A stretch of DNA of 64,000 bases from ZC4RG17 sp036380875 (lineage in GTDB: Bacteria; Actinomycetota; Acidimicrobiia; Spongiisociales; ZC4RG35). This document shows positions 33,681 through 41,780 of this stretch, in pieces (within the stretch, counting starts at the first letter, position 1; each line of letters opens with the position of its first letter). Under the pieces are notes generated by a model. The model saw only the letters and a list, made by a program, of their open reading frames with translations, had not been told where the DNA came from and searched no databases. A program made the translations under genes and the position numbers. The DNA is taken from assembly GCA_036380875.1 (NCBI GenBank), contig DASVDX010000041.1, forward strand, positions 62,001 to 126,000. The letters run 5' to 3'.

Positions 33681-34918
33681 CGAGGAGATCTCGCCCCAGA
33701 CCACTGGGTGGCGACGCCCTGGGCGCACAGATCCTCCACCTCCCCGGCCGAGAGGCCGAGGCGCTCCGTGAGGATCTCTTGGGTGTGTTCGCCGAGCATC
33801 GGCGCGGGACGGTCGGTTCCGCCGCCGTCGGCGAACTTGATCGGTGTGGGCGGATAACGAACCTCCCCCACCGTCGGGTGGTCGTAGCTCGCCACCATTC
33901 CCCGGGCGAGAACGTGCTCGTCGGTGAAGACATCCTCGAGGTCGTTGACCGGGGCGTTGGGTATGTCGTACTCGTCGAGCACCGCAAGCCACTCGTCCCG
34001 GGTGCGCGTGGGAAAGATCGCCTCGAGGGTGTCGACCACGAAGCGCCGGTTTTCGACGCGGGCGGCGTTGTCCCGGGTGCGCGGGTCGTCCTTGAGGTCG
34101 GGACGGCCGATGGCGTCACACAGGTTCTGCCAGAACTTCTCGTCGCGGCAGGCGACCACCACGTAGCCGTCGCTGGTCCGGAAGGCCTGCCACGGCACGA
34201 TGTGGGCGTGGGAAGTGCCTCGCCGGGTCAGCTTCCGACCCGAGTTCAGGAAGTCCACGGCGTCGTACGAGAGCAGTGAGACGAGGGTGTCGAGCATGGC
34301 AACGTCGGCATGAGTGCCCGACCCGTGGAGGGAGCGGCCGACCAACCCGGCCAGGACCGACAAGCACGAATAGATGCCGGCGGCTATGTCGGCGATCGGT
34401 ATCCCCACCCGGGCCGGGTCGCCATCCTCGGGTCCGGTGATGTGGACGTGGCCACTGTACGCCTGGACGACGAGGTCGAAGGCGGCCTTGTTGCGGAGCG
34501 GCCCGTACTCTCCGAAGCCAGTCACCGACACCGTGACCAGATCGGGCTTGATCGACGTGAGCGTCGCATGGTCGAGGCCGAGGCGCTCCATCACGCCGGG
34601 CCGGAAGTTGTCGATCACGGCGTCGGCTTGCGTCACCAGCCGGTAGAAGAGCTCTCGCCCCCGGGAGTCCTTGAGGTCGAGCACCACGCTCTTCTTCCCG
34701 CGATTCATGAACAGATGGATGGCGCTCTCTCCCTCGAGAGGGGCGATGTTGGGATTGCGGGCGGTGTCTCCGCGCGGAGGTTCGACCTTGATCACCTCTG
34801 CGCCGAGGTCGGCGAGGATCACCCCACCGAATGTGCCGGCGATCACCTGGCCGAGCTCGATGACCGTGATCCCCGACAGCAGCCCGCTCATCGCCGGCAC
34901 GTCATCCGGGGTCGACAC
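33677..34918 (-). CDS. CaiB/BaiF family CoA transferase
   Basis: A 413-residue class III CoA transferase. It shows VIELGQVIAGTFGGVILADLGAEVIKVE (first part quoted), NRGKKSVVLDLK, the catalytic Asp in HADVAMLDTLVSLL and the C-terminal ANRTRDEWL-like segment TRTRDEWLAVLDEYDIPNAP. It moves CoA between an acyl-CoA donor and an organic acid, as for succinate, formate/oxalate or carnitine-type acids. Its start overlaps the end of the CitE-type lyase gene by 17 bp, and it overlaps the ACD gene, so it works with both: activate acid, cleave C-C bond. Confidence 0.93.
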   Translation of the reverse strand: MSTPDDVPAMSGLLSGITVIELGQVIAGTFGGVILADLGAEVIKVEPPRGDTARNPNIAPLEGESAIHLFMNRGKKSVVLDLKDSRGRELFYRLVTQADAVIDNFRPGVMERLGLDHATLTSIKPDLVTVSVTGFGEYGPLRNKAAFDLVVQAYSGHVHITGPEDGDPARVGIPIADIAAGIYSCLSVLAGLVGRSLHGSGTHADVAMLDTLVSLLSYDAVDFLNSGRKLTRRGTSHAHIVPWQAFRTSDGYVVVACRDEKFWQNLCDAIGRPDLKDDPRTRDNAARVENRRFVVDTLEAIFPTRTRDEWLAVLDEYDIPNAPVNDLEDVFTDEHVLARGMVASYDHPTVGEVRYPPTPIKFADGGGTDRPAPMLGEHTQEILTERLGLSAGEVEDLCAQGVATQWSGARSPR

Positions 34919-35798
34919 TTCGCCGATCCGCTGCCGCCGCCGCCTCGGCCCGGGCGATCACGGCGCGGGCCACCCGGGCAACGGCGTAATCGACCATCCT
35001 TCCGTCCACCCCGATCGACGCCTTCCCCTCCGCTTCGGCCTCCTCGAATGCCTCGAGGACCCGCCGGTGGGACTCCACCACCTCCGGTGAGGGGGTGAAC
35101 ACGTCGTTGATCACCGGGACCTGGGCGGGGTGAATGGCGACCTTTCCCACGTAGCCGAGTGTCCGGGCGATCTCGCACTCGCGGCGTAGACCCTCGAGAT
35201 TGCGATAGTCCATGTAAACCGCCTCCATCGGATAGGGGATCCCGGCGGCGCGGGCCGCCATCAGCACCTCGGATCGAGCGTGGATCAACCCGAGCCCGTC
35301 CGGTGTCCACTCGGCTCCGAGATCCGCAACCAGGTCGCCCTGTTCGCCTCCCCCGAACATCACGCATTCCACCCGGTCGCTCGCCCGGGCCATGTCGTAG
35401 GTGTTGCGAACCCCGATCGCCGACTCGATCAGAGGGATGAGGCCGATCGAACCGACGGGTTTGCCTGTCTTCAACTCGAGAACGGTGATGGCGCCGTCCA
35501 GGCGCGCGATCGTGTCGGAATACTCGGCCTTGGGAACGATGATCCCCACGATGTCGGCGCCGCAGGCCGCGACCACGTCGTCCCACAGGTGCGGAGTCTC
35601 CGGTCCGTTGGTCCGGACGTAGTACGGAACCGGAGACGGCGGCAACGAGCCCAGGTTCTCTCTGGCGACCGGCTTTCGCTCACCGGCCACGGCGTCTTCC
35701 AGGTCGACGATCACCGCGTCGGTTCCAGAGCGTGTCGCCTTTTCGATCATGTCGAGGCGATCACCGGGTGTGAACAGCATCGAGCGGACGGGCACCAT
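34902..35798 (-). CDS. HpcH/HpaI aldolase / CitE-type (malyl-CoA lyase-like) protein
   Basis: A 298-residue CitE-family TIM-barrel lyase starting VPVRSMLFTPGDRLDMIEKA. Motifs DAVIVDLEDAV, YYVRTNG, IPLIESAIGV and FGGGEQGDLVADLG give the Mg-binding and acyl-CoA sites. The final helices carry KVAIHPAQVPVIND, typical of CitE/Mcl. It should cleave a 3-hydroxyacyl-CoA into an acyl-CoA and a keto acid (or the reverse). The CaiB gene that follows could make the CoA thioester. The ATG at 35798 lies 14 bp after the Gfo/Idh stop. Confidence 0.9.
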   Translation of the reverse strand: MVPVRSMLFTPGDRLDMIEKATRSGTDAVIVDLEDAVAGERKPVARENLGSLPPSPVPYYVRTNGPETPHLWDDVVAACGADIVGIIVPKAEYSDTIARLDGAITVLELKTGKPVGSIGLIPLIESAIGVRNTYDMARASDRVECVMFGGGEQGDLVADLGAEWTPDGLGLIHARSEVLMAARAAGIPYPMEAVYMDYRNLEGLRRECEIARTLGYVGKVAIHPAQVPVINDVFTPSPEVVESHRRVLEAFEEAEAEGKASIGVDGRMVDYAVARVARAVIARAEAAAAADRRSVDPG

Positions 35799-35812
35799 CC
35801 CGGTCGAGTCCC

Positions 35813-36808
35813 TCACTCCCGCGCCCTCACCTCGTCCAGGTCCACGACCTTTCCGGTCGTGGCACTCTCCACGATCCCCTCCAGGACCGCGGTCGCTTCC
35901 AGCGCCTCGGGGGCACCGGTCTCGGGACGGCCACCGGTACGGACGTTGCGGACGAACTCTTCGAGTTCGTCGCGAATGGTGTCGAGAGTCTCGATCGGCT
36001 GCTCCTCCCACTCCTTCTCGCCCACCTCCTGCACGAAGAATCGCTCGCCGTCGTTTTCGTTGCGCGCTGCGGCTCGTGTCCCCCAGACCGCGGTACGGGC
36101 GATGTCTGGGATCACCATCGACGTCCCGAGGAACGCGAGCGGGCCCTCGTGGTACTCGATCGTGGCGGTCGTGACGTCGTCCAGTCTCCCGACGGCGATG
36201 ATCTGCTTGCTGAAAGCGGCCACGCGGGCGGGCCGACCGAGGAGATAGTTGAGATTGTCGGCCATGTGCACGCCGAGGCCGGTCATCCCCCCGGCTGGGC
36301 TCTCGGCCGGGTCCCCTCTCCACCCGGTGCGGGGGTTGAGCCCTTTCGGGTATGACAGGTTCGCCTCTGCGTAGTGGATGACACCGAGGTGACCGCTCTC
36401 CACGAGCTCTTTCAGACGGCGGTTCGCTGGTTGGCGGCGCCGATTGTGGCCGACCTGGAGGACGATCTGTGCCGCTTCGGCCGCCTTCATCGCCCGCTTC
36501 CCTTCGGCGACCGTGAGCGTGAACGGCTTCTCGACGAAGACGTGTTTGTTGGCCTCGGCCGCGTCCACCACGATGTCCGCATGGGTCGAATGGGGAGTCG
36601 CCACCAGGATGGCTTCCACCTCGGGATCGCTCAACACGTCGTCGAGTGAGTCCGTCGGTCGGGCCCCGAAATCGGAGGAGAACTGCGTCCGTGTCTCGGA
36701 GGAGCGGGCGAAGCATCGGACGACTTCCATACCGGCAGCCCGGGCCTTCTCGGCCAAGTTCCGTCCCCACCACCCCAGACCCACCGAAGCCACCCGCAAC
36801 GGCTGCAT
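35813..36808 (-). CDS. Gfo/Idh/MocA family oxidoreductase
   Basis: A 331-residue NAD(P)-dependent dehydrogenase starting VASVGLGWWGRNLAEKA. Rossmann motif GLGWWG, then ATPHSTHADIVVDAAEANKHVFVEKPFT (the EKP motif with its catalytic-region Lys) and the C-terminal beta-sheet with NRRRQPANRRLKEL. It likely oxidises a sugar, inositol or related polyol, or reduces a keto acid. A strong Shine-Dalgarno (AGGAGAGGAGGAG) precedes the ATG. It is first of the operon and divergent from the ABC importer, with a shared promoter region. Confidence 0.9.
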   Translation of the reverse strand: MQPLRVASVGLGWWGRNLAEKARAAGMEVVRCFARSSETRTQFSSDFGARPTDSLDDVLSDPEVEAILVATPHSTHADIVVDAAEANKHVFVEKPFTLTVAEGKRAMKAAEAAQIVLQVGHNRRRQPANRRLKELVESGHLGVIHYAEANLSYPKGLNPRTGWRGDPAESPAGGMTGLGVHMADNLNYLLGRPARVAAFSKQIIAVGRLDDVTTATIEYHEGPLAFLGTSMVIPDIARTAVWGTRAAARNENDGERFFVQEVGEKEWEEQPIETLDTIRDELEEFVRNVRTGGRPETGAPEALEATAVLEGIVESATTGKVVDLDEVRARE

Positions 36809-36849
36809 CCGCTCCTCCTCTCCTTGACCGTGCCGGTGATAGTCGGTAT

Positions 36850-36867
36850 TTTACATAGTGCAGTAAA
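36850..36867. promoter_or_regulatory. Candidate operator TTTAC-N8-GTAAA
   Basis: A perfect inverted repeat TTTAC (36850-36854) and GTAAA (36863-36867), in an AT-rich stretch between the divergent Gfo/Idh operon and the ABC importer. The position is right for a site controlling both. Its size fits a GntR-type dimer; the regulator is not known. Confidence 0.45.
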
Positions 36868-36937
36868 GGGACCTCAAGCCCGACTGCAAGGCCGGACGTC
36901 AGAGGAGGGTGACGTCCCCGGACGGGAGGACGGAGAG

Positions 36938-38323
36938 GTGCATAGAGCACGTCGTTTGTGGTGGGTTTCCGAGTCCGATGGAGGTCCTGGAGGTGGCCGC
37001 CTCGTTCGGACCCTGATCCTTTCATTGGTCATCGCTCTCATCGCAGCCTGTGGCAATCAGGCCACGGATGACACCGATCCCGCCGCCGATGGGACGGACG
37101 ACACCACCGCCGAGGGCGGCGACGGCGAGCAAGTCGAGTTGCTCGTGTGGGTGACCCGCCAGTACTACATCCCGCCGGACGACTTCGAGAGCTTCCATGC
37201 CGAACACCCCAACATCCGCGTCACCTACGACGTCCAGGCGAACGACGACATCCTCCAGCAATTCCTGCGGATGGCGGACGCCGGCCAGAAGCTGCCCGAC
37301 GTGCTGGGCGCCGAGGACTCCTTCCTGATCGAGACGTACGTCGAGGCTGGGCTCATCCCACCCCACGACGAGATCTTCGCCGCCTGGCAGGAAGAAGACC
37401 CCGAGTTGTACGACCTCCTGCTCCCCCTGGTGTGGGAGGAGACGGCGGTCGACGGAGTCCCGCACGGCGCCTCGATCACCGCCAACTTCGACGCCCTCTA
37501 CTACAACCCGGCCTGGCTGGAAGAGGCCGGCGTGACGGTGCCGTTCGACTCCCTCGATGCCGTGCTCGAGGGTCTGAGAGCGATGAAGGCGGCCCGGCCA
37601 GACTCCATCCCGATGACGGTGCAAGCGCAGGCCGGCCAGGGCGTCACGACACTTATGACCATGCTGGCCGCAGCCGGCACCCCGTTCGACGGGCCCGTGC
37701 CCGATCTGACCTCTGATGGCGGCCAGTACACGCTGAACTGGTTCATCACCGCCGCCAACGAAGGGCTGTTGCCTCCCGAGGCGATCGCCTGGGGCGAAGA
37801 CGAGTCCCGAGGGGCGTTCGTCTCCGGCAGCGCCGGGCTGATCCTGGACGGGTTCACGTCCGCCGGCGACTTCAACGAGGCGCCCGATTTCGACTTCGGC
37901 GAGGACTGGGACCTCACTCCGATGCCGTTGTCCCAGTCCGGTGGCGGCGCCGACGGTGTCGCTCTCTCCCAGGCCCGGACCTGGGCGGTGGTCGAGGGAA
38001 CCGAACATCCAGAAGAGGCGGCGCTGGTGATCCGATACATCGCCGAGACCCAGAACCTCATCGAAGCCGCCGGCAACGGCTCCGTGCCGATGCGTCAATC
38101 CGAGGCGCTCAACTCGCCTGAGCTGCAGGAGATCTGGCCCTTCTTCAATGAGGATCTGAAGGAGGCCTATCTGAACAGCCAGCCGTTCCCCGCTGGCCCC
38201 AACGCCGGCGAGACGACGGCGATCCTCGAGCAGATGTTCGGGGAGATCGTCCAAGGCACCGACAAGACGGCCGAAGAGCTGGCCGCCGAATACCAGCCCC
38301 AGCTGGATGCGACCAAGTCGTGA
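36938..38323 (+). CDS. ABC transporter substrate-binding lipoprotein (carbohydrate type, SBP_bac_1)
   Basis: A 461-residue extracytoplasmic binding protein. From GTG at 36938 (GGGAGGACGGAGAG upstream) there is a basic N-region, a hydrophobic core and lipobox IAAC. An acidic Asp/Thr/Gly linker follows, then the extracellular-solute-binding fold: ELLVWVTRQYYIPPDD, FHAEHPNIRVTYD, AGQKLPDVLGAED, ALYYNPAWLEEAGV, GSAGLILDG. It captures a sugar or sugar-like ligand for the two permeases that follow. A stable hairpin separates it from them. Confidence 0.9.
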   Translation: MHRARRLWWVSESDGGPGGGRLVRTLILSLVIALIAACGNQATDDTDPAADGTDDTTAEGGDGEQVELLVWVTRQYYIPPDDFESFHAEHPNIRVTYDVQANDDILQQFLRMADAGQKLPDVLGAEDSFLIETYVEAGLIPPHDEIFAAWQEEDPELYDLLLPLVWEETAVDGVPHGASITANFDALYYNPAWLEEAGVTVPFDSLDAVLEGLRAMKAARPDSIPMTVQAQAGQGVTTLMTMLAAAGTPFDGPVPDLTSDGGQYTLNWFITAANEGLLPPEAIAWGEDESRGAFVSGSAGLILDGFTSAGDFNEAPDFDFGEDWDLTPMPLSQSGGGADGVALSQARTWAVVEGTEHPEEAALVIRYIAETQNLIEAAGNGSVPMRQSEALNSPELQEIWPFFNEDLKEAYLNSQPFPAGPNAGETTAILEQMFGEIVQGTDKTAEELAAEYQPQLDATKS

Positions 38324-38358
38324 GCGGCCAGTACGTCACCGAGACATGAGCCGACCGA

Positions 38359-38400
38359 GGTCAGAGCGCTCCGCCCTCAGAGGCCAGGAGCGCTCTGACC
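38359..38400 (+). terminator. Attenuator-like hairpin between binding-protein and permease genes
   Basis: GGTCAGAGCGCTCC (38359-38372) and GGAGCGCTCTGACC (38387-38400) form a perfect 14-bp stem with a 14-nt loop and no T tract. In ABC operons such structures after the binding-protein gene slow 3' decay or terminate partly, giving more binding protein than permease. The function here is inferred from position. Confidence 0.7.
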
Positions 38401-38410
38401 CAGGCGCGTC

Positions 38411-39361
38411 ATGACTGCCGCCACCGCCCGCACCCGGCGGCGTTGGTGGCAGCGCCCGCCGCAGCGCCCCGACACCAGCCATCAACTCCAACTCGGCCAC
38501 CACCGCGCCACGCCGTATCTGTTCAGTCTGCCCTCGATCATCCTGGTCGCAGCGGTTCTCGGCTTCCCGGTCCTGTACGGGGTGTGGCAGAGCCTCTACG
38601 ACCGGGAACGCCTGGTGTCCGACCCGGAGTTCGTGGGTTTCGCCAACTACATCGAGATGTTCCAGGCGGACACCTTCTGGCAGTCCATGGGTCGGACCGC
38701 GATCTTCGTGTTCGGCTCGTTGGTCGTCGGCACCGTCCTCGGCCTGTTCTTCGCCTTCGCCCTGTTCCGGGTCGTCGAAGGGCTGAGGTTCCTCCGGGCG
38801 GTGACCGTCGCCCCCTACATCATCTCCAACGTGGCGGCCGCCGTCATGTTCCGGATCCTCTTCAACAGCCAGTTCGGTCTCGTCAACCAGTTCCTGGGCT
38901 GGTTCGGGATCGATGGGCCCTCCTGGCTCGCCGACCCGAACATGGCGATGTTGGTGGTGATATTCACACAGGTGTGGACCGACCTGCCGCTGTCCATCCT
39001 CCTCCTGCTGGGCGGTCTCATGACGATCGACCAGTCCTACCTGGACGCCAGCCTCGTCGACGGCGCCTCGGGCTGGACGAGGGCGAGATACATCACCATC
39101 CCCCTCCTCGTTCCCCAGCTCCTGATCAGCACGGTCTGGCTGTCGTATTCGACCCTCACCGGCCTCGGGGTGGTCCTGGCCCTCACCGGCGGCGGGCCGT
39201 TGCGGGCCACGCAGACGCTGGCGATGGAGATGTACACGGTGGCCTTTCGCAACCTCGAGTTCAACCAGGCGCTGGCCATCGCCACCTTCATCCTCATCCT
39301 CAACGCCGTCCTCACCCTCGCCTATGTGGCGATCGGCCGACGTTACGACTACGAGCGATGA
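38411..39361 (+). CDS. ABC transporter permease, MalF/UgpA type
   Basis: A 316-residue membrane protein with about six helices (YLFSLPSIILVAAVLGFPVLY, FVFGSLVVGTVLGLFFAFALF, then the EAA-loop region). The EAA-type motif is DASLVDGASGWTRARYITIPLL, which docks on the ATPase. It forms the channel with the next permease for uptake of the ligand held by the binding protein. It starts 10 bp after the hairpin and overlaps the next gene by ATGA. Confidence 0.92.
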   Translation: MTAATARTRRRWWQRPPQRPDTSHQLQLGHHRATPYLFSLPSIILVAAVLGFPVLYGVWQSLYDRERLVSDPEFVGFANYIEMFQADTFWQSMGRTAIFVFGSLVVGTVLGLFFAFALFRVVEGLRFLRAVTVAPYIISNVAAAVMFRILFNSQFGLVNQFLGWFGIDGPSWLADPNMAMLVVIFTQVWTDLPLSILLLLGGLMTIDQSYLDASLVDGASGWTRARYITIPLLVPQLLISTVWLSYSTLTGLGVVLALTGGGPLRATQTLAMEMYTVAFRNLEFNQALAIATFILILNAVLTLAYVAIGRRYDYER

Positions 39362-40293
39362 CCGATCGAATCGTCCCCGACGACCCGCCCCTGAGCGTCC
39401 CTACCGCCAAGGCGACGCGGGCAGTCACGGGAACTCCCCCGGAGCCGCCCCGCACGGCCGGCTCGCGGCTGCGGCGGGCGCTGCGCACTGCGCTGCTCTC
39501 GCTGCCTCTCGTGGCCCTGGTCGTGTGGACGCTGGCCCCGTTCCTCGTGACGCTCTCTGTCTCTTTCAAGCACCGCGCCGAGGTGTTCGCCGACCCCGGA
39601 CTGATCCCATCCAGCCCCAACTTCGAGGCCTACCGGGAGGTCCTCACCAGCGACAGCTTCACGAGCTCGTTCCTCAACAGTGTGATCATCGGCTTCGGAA
39701 CGACTGTCCTCACCCTGCTCATCGGGGTCCCCGCTGCCTACGCCTTCGCCCGGTTCAACTTCCGCGGCCGCCACCTCCTGCTGCTGTTCACGCTCCTCCC
39801 CCGCCTCGTTCCCAGCCTGGGCTTGATGGTCCCGATCTACCGCCTGGCGGTGGCTCTGGGGGCGCTCGACAACCGGCTGACCCTGATCGTGGTGTACACG
39901 GGCATGCTGCTCCCGCTGGCCGTGTGGCTGATGGTCGGCTTCTTCCAGCAGATCCCCAAGGAGATCGAGGAAGCGGCCAACGTCGACGGCGCCAGCCTGT
40001 GGGGCCGCCTGAGATACATCGTGGCCCCGCTCGCGGCGCCGGCCATGATCACGATCGGCGTCCTGGCGTTCCGGGAGGCGTGGAACGAGTTCACGCTGGT
40101 CCTGGTGCTGACGACGACACCCGGGAAACGGACGTTGCCGTTCGAGCTCTATCTGATGCAGGGCATCGAGGGGATCGCCAACTTCCCGGCCGAGGCGGCG
40201 TTCACGATCCTCACCGTGTTGCCGTTCGTGCTCGTCTACACGCGCGTCGAGAAGTACGTGGTCGCCGGGCTCATTTCCGGCTCAGGCAAGTAG
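39358..40293 (+). CDS. ABC transporter permease, MalG/UgpE type
   Basis: A 311-residue membrane protein. An unusually long, Pro/Arg-rich cytoplasmic N-terminus (about 45 residues) precedes six helices (LLSLPLVALVVWTLAPFLVTL first). The EAA motif EEAANVDGASLWGRLRYIVAPL lies in the last cytoplasmic loop. Start ATG overlaps the previous stop. The operon ends here, with no ATP-binding subunit; a shared MsiK-type ATPase elsewhere is likely, as in many actinobacteria. Tandem heptamer repeats follow the stop directly. Confidence 0.92.
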   Translation: MTDRIVPDDPPLSVPTAKATRAVTGTPPEPPRTAGSRLRRALRTALLSLPLVALVVWTLAPFLVTLSVSFKHRAEVFADPGLIPSSPNFEAYREVLTSDSFTSSFLNSVIIGFGTTVLTLLIGVPAAYAFARFNFRGRHLLLLFTLLPRLVPSLGLMVPIYRLAVALGALDNRLTLIVVYTGMLLPLAVWLMVGFFQQIPKEIEEAANVDGASLWGRLRYIVAPLAAPAMITIGVLAFREAWNEFTLVLVLTTTPGKRTLPFELYLMQGIEGIANFPAEAAFTILTVLPFVLVYTRVEKYVVAGLISGSGK

Positions 40294-40300
40294 GAAAGTC

Positions 40301-40372
40301 GGAAGTCGGAAGTCGGAAGTCGGAAGTCGGAAGTCGCGCAAGTCGGAAGTCGGAAGTCGGAAGTCGGAAGTC
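40301..40372. repeat. Tandem 7-bp repeat GGAAGTC
   Basis: Five perfect copies of GGAAGTC (40301-40335), a 9-bp interruption GCGCAAGTC, then four more perfect copies (40345-40372), right after the permease stop. This is a short tandemly repeated heptamer of the kind known from cyanobacterial genomes. A partial extra unit precedes (AAAGTC). The rest of the gap to 40518 holds no gene; it includes the GAGCGAAGCGAGG tract near 40504. Confidence 0.97.
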
Positions 40373-40518
40373 GGCAGGCGAGCAAGGAGCCACTGGGGAG
40401 CGGCAGCTGACGCGAGCCTGCCTTTCGGGTTCGAAGACGGACGCGACTCGCTCGTGCACCAGCACGCCGACGCGCGGGGGTATGGGGGGTCGTCCCTCCA
40501 CCCGAGCGAAGCGAGGGA

Positions 40519-41739
40519 TCAGAGAAGCAACCGCTCTTCGTATTCGACGCGCGAAAGCAGGTGGGGTTCGTCTTCTGTGATCAGGACCATGTCCTCGATG
40601 CGCACACCGCCCCCGCCGCGGACATCGGGCACCCACACGAGCGGCTCGACGGCGAACACCATGTTGGGCTGGAACTCGTAGACCGTGGCGCCGGGGAGAG
40701 TCTCTCCGATGTAGGGAGGCTCGTTGGCGCCCATCCCGATCCCGTGACCGATGAACAGGCTGAAGAGATGGTCTTCGAGGCCGTACTCGGCGATCTTGGC
40801 GATGATGGCGTCAGCGCAGTCCTGGTTGGTGAACCCGGGGCGCATCTTTTCGATGCCGGCCATCAGGCCCTCGTACACGGCGGTGTAGATCTTCTGCTGG
40901 GTCTTCGAAGGCTTGCCGACGATGGTCGTGCGGCCGATGTCTGCGAAGTAGCCATTCCACATCGCCCCGATGTCGATGAAGCACAGGTCCTGGTTGCGGA
41001 TGATCTTGTCGGTGGCGAGCCGATGGGGTGGGGACATGTGCTCGCCAGAAGCGACGAACGGCGTGATCACATGTGCCATCTCGCCACCGAGGGAGAACAG
41101 GGTGTGCATGGCGTCGGCGGCGACGTCGAGCTCGCGGCGGCCGGCGCGCACGTTGTCCAACGCAGTCTGGGTCACCGAGTCGCCGATTGCGCATGCTTCC
41201 TCGATCACCGCGATCTCGAGGTCGGTCTTTGTCCACCGCGCCTCCTGCATCACCGTGTCCCCGTCGACGACCTCCAGGTCGGGAAGGTGGGCGGCGAGCG
41301 ACTGGATGAACGAGATGTTCGCTTGGTCGACCGCAAGCCGGCCCCCGGTCAGACCGTGCTCGGCGAGGAGGGGCCTGAGGATCTCGGAAACGAAGCCGTC
41401 GACGAGCTCCCGCTGCTCCATGATGGGCACGGCATGGGCCTCGCCGATCCAGCTCATGCCGAAACGGGCCTTGTCGATCTCCCCTCCTGAGCCGAGGAGG
41501 ATCGGATCGTGGTGGGGGACCAGGAGCGCCCCGTTCAGTGAGGTGGTCTTGCCGGCGATGAGCTGGGCCCGGAGGCCGGTGAGGTAGCGGACGTTCTCGT
41601 CCTTCCACACGAGCAGCCCGTCCGCAGCAGAGGAAGCCAGCGCCTCATGGGCTTTGGCGACGCGCTGTCGCCTCAGCTCGGCGAAGTCGTAACGGTCCTC
41701 CCAGTCGACGGCAAAGGGGCCGCGGGCGTACCTGGCTAT
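40519..41739 (-). CDS. M24 family metallopeptidase-fold enzyme (Xaa-Pro peptidase/creatinase type), probable ATA start
   Basis: A 406-residue pita-bread enzyme. Metal ligands appear in order: CFIDIG and YFADIGRT (two Asp), FIGHGIGM (His), FAVEPLVW and VRIEDMVL (two Glu), so a dinuclear site is expected. Proline peptidases, creatinase, ectoine hydrolase and the DMSP lyase DddP share this fold, and the substrate is open. The frame continues 43 codons upstream of GTG 41610 with typical N-terminal sequence (ELRRQRVAKAHEAL, ADGLLVWKDENVRYLTG). No ATG, GTG or TTG exists there; ATA at 41739 lies 5 bp after a perfect AGGAGG. Divergent from the GntR gene. Confidence 0.85.
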   Translation of the reverse strand: MARYARGPFAVDWEDRYDFAELRRQRVAKAHEALASSAADGLLVWKDENVRYLTGLRAQLIAGKTTSLNGALLVPHHDPILLGSGGEIDKARFGMSWIGEAHAVPIMEQRELVDGFVSEILRPLLAEHGLTGGRLAVDQANISFIQSLAAHLPDLEVVDGDTVMQEARWTKTDLEIAVIEEACAIGDSVTQTALDNVRAGRRELDVAADAMHTLFSLGGEMAHVITPFVASGEHMSPPHRLATDKIIRNQDLCFIDIGAMWNGYFADIGRTTIVGKPSKTQQKIYTAVYEGLMAGIEKMRPGFTNQDCADAIIAKIAEYGLEDHLFSLFIGHGIGMGANEPPYIGETLPGATVYEFQPNMVFAVEPLVWVPDVRGGGGVRIEDMVLITEDEPHLLSRVEYEERLLL

Positions 41740-41763
41740 GGGCGCCTCCTCAGGTCGATCCTC

Positions 41764-41778
41764 TATATTAGGTATAGT
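41764..41778 (+). promoter_or_regulatory. Probable promoter region of the GntR gene
   Basis: TATATT (41764-41769) and TATAGT (41773-41778) are -10-like hexamers in an AT-rich gap between the M24 gene and the GntR gene. From TATAGT, transcription would begin near 41785, close to GTG 41787, suggesting a leaderless mRNA. GTATAGTAC here is a small inverted repeat that could be an autoregulatory site. Confidence 0.4.
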
Positions 41779-41780
41779 AC

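Noticed and set aside
31986..33857. A 623-codon plus-strand frame
   Set aside because: Antisense to the NDP-forming acyl-CoA synthetase, which carries all family motifs.
34902..37025. Extension of the CitE-type lyase to a 707-residue protein
   Set aside because: The extra N-terminal part is an out-of-frame reading of the Gfo/Idh gene; homology begins at ATG 35798.
40301..40372. CRISPR array
   Set aside because: Repeats are 7 bp, contiguous and without unique spacers; no cas genes are near.
40519..41739. DddP (DMSP lyase) as a firm name for the M24 protein
   Set aside because: The metal ligands are shared by the whole M24 family and I cannot confirm DddP-specific residues by eye.
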